Assembly: GCF_009830945.1 (NCBI RefSeq)
Contig: NZ_VWVV01000027.1
Span: 45,724-109,723, forward strand
Direction of reading: 5' to 3'
DNA from: Nocardiopsis sp. FR4
Lineage (GTDB): Bacteria; Actinomycetota; Actinomycetes; Streptosporangiales; Streptosporangiaceae
DNA: 64,000 bases
The translations under genes were made by a program, and so were the position numbers. Below the pieces are notes generated by a model, which had not been told where the DNA came from, made no database searches, and saw only the letters and a program-made list of their open reading frames with translations. This document shows, piece after piece, positions 59,101 through 64,000 of the stretch (the first letter of the stretch is position 1; every line of letters starts with the position of its first letter).

Positions 59101-59140
59101 GGGTGCCGGGGGAGGGCTCGAGTCCTCTCCCCCGGCACCC
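59101..59140 (-). terminator. 14-bp hairpin terminator after the GH10 xylanase
   Basis: Arms 59101-59114 and 59127-59140 pair perfectly with a 12-base loop. Located 84 bases beyond the GH10 stop and before the GH5 operator, separating the two transcription units. Confidence 0.78.
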
Positions 59141-59223
59141 GGTCCTGTGGCAGGCGTGGCCTGTTCCGGGGCGGTCACGTCCGCGCACGGGACCCCGTAC
59201 GCTCCTGGCCGGTCAGCCGGGGA

Positions 59224-60684
59224 TCAGGAACTCGTACACGTCAGCTGGGGTGTGGAGACGCTCCCGTTGTGGTTGCCGACGAAGCCGAACGAGGTGGACT
59301 GCCCGGCGGCCAGGGTGCCGTTGTAGCCGACGTTGGTCGCGGTGACGGAGGATCCGCCGCCGCTGACCGAGGCGTTCCAGGCGTGGGAGACGCTCTCACC
59401 GGAACCGAAGCTCCACGTCACCCTCCAGCCCGTGAGCGGAGCTCCAGCCGTGACGGTCACCTCGGCCTGGAAACCGGTGTTCCACTCGCTGGTGACCCGG
59501 TACCGCGCCTCGCACTCGCCCGAGGGCGGGTCCGTCGGCTCGTCGGTGGGCTCCCCGGTCGGGTCGGGGTCGGGGCCCGCGTCACCGCCGAGGGCCTCGT
59601 GGATCGCCCAGTAGGCGGGCTTGGGCTGGTAGTTCTCGTCGATCGGCAGGGCCGCGCCCTGGCCGTCGAAGTGGTCGGGCACCCAGGAGTAGGCGTCGGT
59701 GACGCCCCAGACGATCACGCCCGAGCACCCGCTGACCGCGTAGCAGGCGTTGACCACGGTCTCGTAGTCGCGGGCCTGCTGCTCCAGCTTCTGCTGGGTG
59801 ACCGGCATCTGCATGCGGATGTCCAGCTCGGTGATCATGACCTCCAGCCCCAGGTCGGCGAAGCGCTGGATGTTCTGCTGGAGGCTGGAGGGCACCTGAC
59901 CGGAGATCAGGTGGCCCTGCAGGCCGATGCCGTCGATCGGCACGCCCTGGGCCAGCAGGTCCCGGACCAGTTCGTAGTAGGCGTCGCTCTTGGCGTTGAT
60001 CCCGTCGATGTTGTAGTCGTTGATGAACAGCCGGGCGTTGGGGTCGGCCGCCCGCGCCATGCGGAAGGACTGGGCGATGAAGTCCCGGCCCAGCGTGCGG
60101 TAGAACACCGAGTCGCGGAACTGGGCGTTGTCACCGATGGGCTCGTTGACCACGTCCCAGGTGCCGATCTGCCCGCGGTAGCGCCCCACCGTGGTGCTGA
60201 TGTGGTTCTCCATGATCTGGGTCAGCTCGCTCCGGCTGAAGTTGCCGTTGGCCACCCAGGAGGGCAGCTGGCTGTGCCACACCAGCGTGTGCCCGTGGAT
60301 CATCTGGTCGTTCTGCTGGGCGAAGTCGACCACCCGGTCGGCGTTGGTCCAGTTGAACTGTCCCCGCTGCGGCTGGACCGTCTCCCACTTGAGGTCGTTC
60401 TCGTGGGTGACGGAGTTGAACTCCGCGGCGGCGGTCTGCCGGTAGGCGGTCTCGTTCAGGCGGTGGGAGGCCACCGCGGTGCCCATGCGCACGCCCCGCT
60501 GGTCGGCCAGGTCGCGCAGGGTGGCCGCCTGGGCCTGGGCGGCCTCCTCGGCCGAGACCAGGGTGGCGGTGTTCGTCTGACCGTGTGCGGTGGCGGCGAA
60601 CGCGCCCGCCACCAGGGTCAGGGCCAGGGCCGTCGCGGCGACGATCCTGTTGCGGGGCCGTTCTCGCCCCTTGGGAAACGACAT
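59224..60684 (-). CDS. Secreted GH10 endo-beta-1,4-xylanase with C-terminal CBM2
   Basis: A 486-residue xylanase. Signal peptide ends near residue 35. The GH10 barrel has acid/base Glu181 in WDVVNEPIGD and nucleophile Glu286 in ITELDIRMQM, plus family blocks VTHENDLKWE, HGHTLVWHSQLP and FINDYNIDG. The Pro/Thr/Asp linker at about 385-400 leads to a CBM2 (CEARYRVTSEWNTGFQAE, then SWSFGSGESVSHAWNASV-like). The ATG at 60684 follows GAGGAG; an in-frame start at 60699 is less likely. The only promoter-sized space upstream (76 bases) is largely the GH48 terminator, so transcription by read-through from the GH48 promoter is likely. Confidence 0.95.
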   Translation of the reverse strand: MSFPKGRERPRNRIVAATALALTLVAGAFAATAHGQTNTATLVSAEEAAQAQAATLRDLADQRGVRMGTAVASHRLNETAYRQTAAAEFNSVTHENDLKWETVQPQRGQFNWTNADRVVDFAQQNDQMIHGHTLVWHSQLPSWVANGNFSRSELTQIMENHISTTVGRYRGQIGTWDVVNEPIGDNAQFRDSVFYRTLGRDFIAQSFRMARAADPNARLFINDYNIDGINAKSDAYYELVRDLLAQGVPIDGIGLQGHLISGQVPSSLQQNIQRFADLGLEVMITELDIRMQMPVTQQKLEQQARDYETVVNACYAVSGCSGVIVWGVTDAYSWVPDHFDGQGAALPIDENYQPKPAYWAIHEALGGDAGPDPDPTGEPTDEPTDPPSGECEARYRVTSEWNTGFQAEVTVTAGAPLTGWRVTWSFGSGESVSHAWNASVSGGGSSVTATNVGYNGTLAAGQSTSFGFVGNHNGSVSTPQLTCTSS

Positions 60685-60710
60685 GGTGCTCCTCGTCATC
60701 GGTTGGGTGA

Positions 60711-60742
60711 GGGGGCCGGGCGCGCCGGAGCGCCCGGCCCCC
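60711..60742 (-). terminator. 13-bp hairpin after the GH48 gene
   Basis: Arms 60711-60723 and 60730-60742 pair exactly around GCCGGA, 18 bases after the GH48 stop. It probably partly terminates and sets a ratio between the GH48 and GH10 transcripts. Confidence 0.75.
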
Positions 60743-60760
60743 GGGTCCGGCTACGGTCCG

Positions 60761-63436
60761 CTAGGAACCGTCACCGAACAGCTCGCCGTGGGTGGCGAGG
60801 GCCGTGGCCACGTCGACCTGCGCCCAGAACCGGTGGTAGGTGAACTCGGGCACCGGACCGCCGTTGAGATAGGACTCGACCTGGGGCCAGTTCGGGTCGT
60901 CCTCGTAGAAGGACCGGATGGACAGGAACGTGGAGTCGGAGTTGATCGGGTCGCCGTTGGGCATCTGGCCGGTCCACCCCTGCGGGATGTAGAGGCCGCC
61001 GTCGGCGGAGCCGAACGGGTCGTCGAAGCGCGCGTAGTCGGCGCGCTGCTCGGGGATGGCCACGCCCAGGTCGTCCTGGTGGGCCATGAGCGCCTCCAGC
61101 AGGCCCTCGGCCACCTCGCGGGACTCGGCGTCACCGGTGGCCGCGGAGTAGTGCATGAGGGTCTTGGCCAGGCCCGCGGCGATACCGACGTCCTGGTTGT
61201 GCGAGACCACCTCGACCCTCAGGCCGGAGTTGCCCGTGGGCTGACCGGTCCAGGTGTCGGGCTGGCCGCTCCACTCCATGTCGGCGGGGATGGCGAACTC
61301 GCCGTTCTCTCCGACGGTGGTGTTGGCGATGGCCCAGGGCACCCAGTCGTCCAGGATGTCCCCGGCGCGCTCGTCGCCCGTGATGCGGTAGTACTCCGCC
61401 ACCCGCTCGATGTCCCAGACCTGGAACCCGAACCAGCGGTTGGAGGGCGGGTCGTGCCAGACCGGCTTCTCGTCGTAGAACAGCCCGTAGAAGGTGGGCG
61501 TGCCCGCGGGCGGCTGGGCGTAGGTGCCCTCCCAGCTGTTGGTCGCGCCGCCGGCGATGCCGCCGTCGGCCGACTGCAGCCACTGGAGGAACTCCAGCTG
61601 GCGGTCGAGGCTGGTGTCCCAGTCCTGGGCGCCGGTGGGCGACTGCGGCCGCAGCGCGTCCACCTCCGAGAGCGCGTAGGCGGCCATCACGTTCTGGTAG
61701 CCCTGGTGGGCGGACGAGCCGCCGATCCGCCAGGCCCAGGGGTACTCGGCGCTCTCCAGCGCGCCGCCCCAGGAGTAGTACCAGGCCATCAGGTAGTGCG
61801 CGGACTCCTTGCCCGACCCGGGCGGGCAGGACTGGGCCCCGACGCAGTCGCCGATCTCCTTGAAGTACTTGTCGAACATGGCGTAGCGCAGGTAGTCGCC
61901 CATCTTGGCCGCGTTGGCCACGTTCTCGGCGATCGCGCCCTCGTTGCCCTGCTCGGCGGCCCACTCGTGCGCCAGGTAGGCCACCTGGACGGCGCGCGCG
62001 TCGGCGTCGGGGGCGTTGGTGTAGCGCCACTGCTCGGAGTAGTTCTCGTCGTCGGTGAACAGGTCGAGGAACCCGTTCTCGCCGCCGTGCGCGAAGGTCT
62101 CGCAGGACGGGTGCGGGACGGTCTCCCAGACCGACTCGTTGGAGCCGCGCTGGAAGGTGTTGATGTAGGCGGGCAGGTCGTCGCTGCCGTCGCCGCAGAA
62201 CCCGTAGCCGTAGGTGTTGTCCACGTCCAGCAGCCAGTGCATGCCGTAGACCTCGTCGGTGCCGTACGTGCTGCTCAGCTCGTTGGCGATCGGGTCCTGG
62301 CCGGCCTCGACCTCGGGGGTCAGCGGCATCGGGTAGTCGCTGGGGTCCAGGGACTCGGGGATGTAGGTCGCCGGGTCCGCGGGGTTGTAGGAGCCGTTGG
62401 TGGGCTGGTCGGCGGTGCCCGGGATGATGAAGGTCTCCATCGACTCCCAGGCGTCGTTGAAGGGCTCCCAGTCGCCGGTGACGCGCCCGTAGGACGCCTC
62501 CAGCCACAGGTAGTAGCTGTAGGCCTCGGAGGTGGTGGCGTGCCCGTGGTCGGGGGCCTCCACGATCAGGGTCTCCACCGAGTGGTAGGGCACGAGCAGG
62601 CCGTCGACCTCGCGGAAGTAGCCGCTGTCGGGGTCCTTGATCTTCTCGTACTGGGCGAGGAACTCCTCCTCGTACTCGTTGGAGGCGCCCGCCCGCTCGC
62701 GGGCGGTCACGACCACGGGGTCGTAGCCCTCAGCGGAGACGGTGAACTCGGCCTGCGCCGGATCGCCGGAGCCGTCCCCGGAGGAGGCGATGGTGACCTG
62801 CTGGGCGTCGTCCCAGTCGCTCCCGCCGAAGGACAGCGAGGAGCCGGAGGCCACCGAGAGCGCCTGGCTGCCGGAGGTGCGCTCGACGCTGACGGAGACC
62901 GCGGCCTCGGGCTCCGCCGAGAGTGCGACGTCGAAGGTGGCCTCGCCGCCGGGGGGCACGGTGACCGAGGTCGGCTGCACGACCAGTGCCGGGTCCTCGG
63001 GCTCCTCGTCCTCGCCCGCGCAGTCCAGGCCGTTGAGGGTGAACTCGGTGGGCACGGTGTTGCTGCCGCTGTAGGTGCCCTGGAAACCGAAGGTCGCGGT
63101 CTGGCCCGAGGCCAGGCCGGGGGCCCAGGAGGGGCCCTGCGCGGTCACGGAGCTGCCGCTCTGGGAGACCTGCGCGCTCCAGGAGTTGGTGATGCGCTGG
63201 TTGCCGGAGAACTCCCAGCCCAGCGTCCAGGTGGAGAGGGAGTCCCCCTCGTTGGTGACGGCGACCTCGGCGGTGAAGCCGGATCCCCAGTCGTTGAGGC
63301 GGTAGTCGACGGAGCAGATCGGGGCCGCCTGTGCGGGGCTGGCCGGTAGGAGGGCGGCCACGAGTGCCGCGCCGAAGAGGGCGGAAACCGATCTGCGCCA
63401 GCGCGTCGGGCGCGGACCGGAGCGGGGGGTGATCAC
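60761..63436 (-). CDS. Secreted GH48 reducing-end cellobiohydrolase with N-terminal CBM2
   Basis: An 891-residue processive exocellulase, the central enzyme of actinobacterial cellulose breakdown. Order: signal peptide (1-38), CBM2 (Cys41-Cys139), an Ig/FnIII-like spacer domain (150-247, VVQPTSVTVPPGGEATFDVAL), and the GH48 catalytic domain (253-891). The HGHATTSEAYSYYLWLEASYG block contains the proton-donor Glu region. This is the domain order of Thermobifida Cel48A, here with CBM2 at the N-terminus, opposite to the other enzymes in the cluster. The GTG at 63436 is fixed by AAGGAGG 5 nt upstream. A promoter (63670-63698) and CelR-like operator lie upstream. Confidence 0.96.
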   Translation of the reverse strand: MITPRSGPRPTRWRRSVSALFGAALVAALLPASPAQAAPICSVDYRLNDWGSGFTAEVAVTNEGDSLSTWTLGWEFSGNQRITNSWSAQVSQSGSSVTAQGPSWAPGLASGQTATFGFQGTYSGSNTVPTEFTLNGLDCAGEDEEPEDPALVVQPTSVTVPPGGEATFDVALSAEPEAAVSVSVERTSGSQALSVASGSSLSFGGSDWDDAQQVTIASSGDGSGDPAQAEFTVSAEGYDPVVVTARERAGASNEYEEEFLAQYEKIKDPDSGYFREVDGLLVPYHSVETLIVEAPDHGHATTSEAYSYYLWLEASYGRVTGDWEPFNDAWESMETFIIPGTADQPTNGSYNPADPATYIPESLDPSDYPMPLTPEVEAGQDPIANELSSTYGTDEVYGMHWLLDVDNTYGYGFCGDGSDDLPAYINTFQRGSNESVWETVPHPSCETFAHGGENGFLDLFTDDENYSEQWRYTNAPDADARAVQVAYLAHEWAAEQGNEGAIAENVANAAKMGDYLRYAMFDKYFKEIGDCVGAQSCPPGSGKESAHYLMAWYYSWGGALESAEYPWAWRIGGSSAHQGYQNVMAAYALSEVDALRPQSPTGAQDWDTSLDRQLEFLQWLQSADGGIAGGATNSWEGTYAQPPAGTPTFYGLFYDEKPVWHDPPSNRWFGFQVWDIERVAEYYRITGDERAGDILDDWVPWAIANTTVGENGEFAIPADMEWSGQPDTWTGQPTGNSGLRVEVVSHNQDVGIAAGLAKTLMHYSAATGDAESREVAEGLLEALMAHQDDLGVAIPEQRADYARFDDPFGSADGGLYIPQGWTGQMPNGDPINSDSTFLSIRSFYEDDPNWPQVESYLNGGPVPEFTYHRFWAQVDVATALATHGELFGDGS

Positions 63437-63625
63437 GTGTCCTCCTTGGAGGTTCTCTCCGTTCCCGCCGCCCGGGACCTGGGGCGCCGCCGGGCGGAAC
63501 GTGCCGGGTGACCGGCCGGGTCGGAGTGCGGGTGGGGGGTGGGGACCGGGTGTCGGCGTCGTCACCCGGGCCCGTGGCCCGTGGCGTGGGCCTGCCGTGT
63601 CCGTGGTCCCGGAAGCGAGTGCGCT

Positions 63626-63637
63626 TGGGTGCACCCA
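63626..63637. promoter_or_regulatory. Second palindrome beside the CelR-like site
   Basis: TGGGTGCACCCA is a perfect 12-base palindrome 4 bases from the CelR-like box and shares its TGGG/CCCA ends. It may be a second, weaker operator for the same LacI-family repressor. Confidence 0.5.
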
Positions 63638-63641
63638 CTCC

Positions 63642-63655
63642 CGGGAGCGCTCCCA
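63642..63655. promoter_or_regulatory. CelR-like operator of the GH48 gene
   Basis: CGGGAGCGCTCCCA matches the 14-bp CelR box TGGGAGCGCTCCCA of Thermobifida fusca at 13 positions. It lies a few bases downstream of the predicted transcription start, where a cellobiose-responsive LacI-family repressor would block elongation. Confidence 0.78.
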
Positions 63656-63669
63656 TTGCGCGTGGGCCG

Positions 63670-63698
63670 AAGTTAACACCAGTGACACACGGAGACAA
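63670..63698 (-). promoter_or_regulatory. Predicted sigma70-type promoter of the GH48 gene
   Basis: On the minus strand TTGTCT (63698-63693) and TAACTT (63675-63670) are separated by exactly 17 bases, within an AT-rich island. The start would fall near 63662, just ahead of the CelR-like operator. Confidence 0.55.
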
Positions 63699-63868
63699 TG
63701 GGTGTGGAGTAAGTAACTTGTCGTTAAGTTCCGGAAGTTTCCGATGCGACCGGGGCGGGCCGGACCGCGACGGAGGACGGGCGCGGGCAGCGCGCGGCGG
63801 AGGTACCCGACCCGCCGTGCAGGGCGGGCACCCCTTCTCGCGGGCCCCTGGCCGGGACCCGCTCGTTC

Positions 63869-64000
63869 CTACCGGACGGGCGGGTGGGCGTTGGCCAAGA
63901 GCTCCTGGAACTGCTCGGAGAACCAGTGACCCGCCACCGGAGCGTTGGGCAGCGCCCCGCTCATGTTGTTGCCGTTACGCGGGTTGCCCTCATAGGTCGG
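63869..64000 (-). CDS. GH6 cellulase, C-terminal end only (cut by window edge)
   Basis: Only the last 43 codons are visible: PTYEGNPRNGNNMSGALPNA, then PVAGHWFSEQFQELLANAHP and PPVR before the stop. The NNMSGALPNAPxxGHWFxEQF...LLANA pattern is the C-terminus of actinobacterial GH6 exocellulases (Cel6B type, acting from the non-reducing end). No CBM2 follows, so any CBM must be N-terminal. Direction matches the GH48 gene 432 bases downstream. With only the tail visible, exo- versus endo-activity is inferred. Confidence 0.8.
   Translation of the reverse strand, partial: PTYEGNPRNGNNMSGALPNAPVAGHWFSEQFQELLANAHPPVR

Larger units (their letters stand above)
63437..63868. promoter_or_regulatory. 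Regulatory region between the GH6 and GH48 genes
   Basis: A 432-base non-coding stretch. From the GH6 side it contains a short hairpin (63811-63816/63823-63828), an AT-rich promoter island (63665-63740), then two operators (63642-63655, 63626-63637), and a GC-rich leader of about 190 bases in which nothing else was recognised. Confidence 0.65.

Noticed and set aside
63744..63929. Short plus-strand frame in the GH6-GH48 region
   Set aside because: It overlaps the GH6 C-terminus on the other strand and encodes Arg/Gly-rich sequence without a ribosome binding site.
1..64000. Mobile elements, integrases, att sites, tRNA or rRNA genes, CRISPR arrays, phage-defence systems
   Set aside because: None was recognised on either strand. 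A tRNAscan/Infernal/ISfinder run would be needed to exclude small or decayed ones.

Overview
This window looks like chromosomal DNA of a high-GC, mycelial-type actinobacterium. The evidence is very high GC with strong third-position bias, frequent GTG/TTG starts, an iron box of the IdeR/DmdR type, DUF1918/DUF1876, DUF3099 and mycothiol-type DinB-fold proteins, and a set of secreted CBM2-bearing cellulases resembling those of Thermobifida and Nocardiopsis. That placement (Nocardiopsidaceae or a close relative) is inference. No rRNA, tRNA, CRISPR array, insertion sequence, phage gene or origin was recognised. The region reads as stable core plus catabolic accessory DNA.

Layout. 1-6.3 kb: the end of an APC permease, a DUF1918-DUF1876 protein, two RNA/SAM methyltransferases, and a pair of DUF21/CBS membrane proteins preceded by a strikingly structured leader. 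6.3-14.5 kb: the ohr/ohrR peroxide system with a clear operator, two aldehyde dehydrogenases (one divergent from its TetR regulator across a palindromic operator), a pyroglutamyl-peptidase-like protein with Ser in place of the catalytic Cys, and a lipoprotein polysaccharide deacetylase. 14.5-21.3 kb: a homogentisate operon (MBL-fold protein, FAD monooxygenase, hmgA, a conserved unknown gene, fahA) divergent from a MarR regulator. It contains no recognisable maleylacetoacetate isomerase. 21.4-34.5 kb: a PLP enzyme, tandem Eis-like acetyltransferases, an AhpD-like protein with its TetR and operator, a BadF-type kinase, an iron-regulated siderophore-interacting protein, a flavin oxidoreductase, a TRIC channel, LysR with a divergent threonine-dehydratase-like enzyme, an acyltransferase and a phosphodiesterase.

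34.5-56.5 kb: a Ca2+/cation antiporter, a manganese catalase, a three-subunit molybdenum aldehyde oxidoreductase (PaoABC-like), assorted single genes, Xaa-Pro aminopeptidase, an NTF2-cupin fusion, an overlapping histidine kinase/response regulator pair, purB, a second threonine-dehydratase-like gene and a flavin reductase. 56.5-64 kb: a plant cell-wall degradation cluster on the minus strand, read in the order GH6 (tail only), GH48, GH10, GH5, AA10. All the complete members are secreted and carry CBM2. The GH48 gene has a recognisable promoter followed by a CelR-like operator, and the GH5 mannanase has its own LacI-type palindrome. Together these enzymes would attack cellulose ends, crystalline surfaces, xylan and mannan at once.

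Regulation is unusually legible. Five divergent or upstream regions carry palindromic operators, an iron box sits before the siderophore gene, perfect hairpin terminators separate convergent genes, and at least eleven genes carry a TANNNT hexamer 6-8 nt before the start codon, which indicates leaderless mRNAs.
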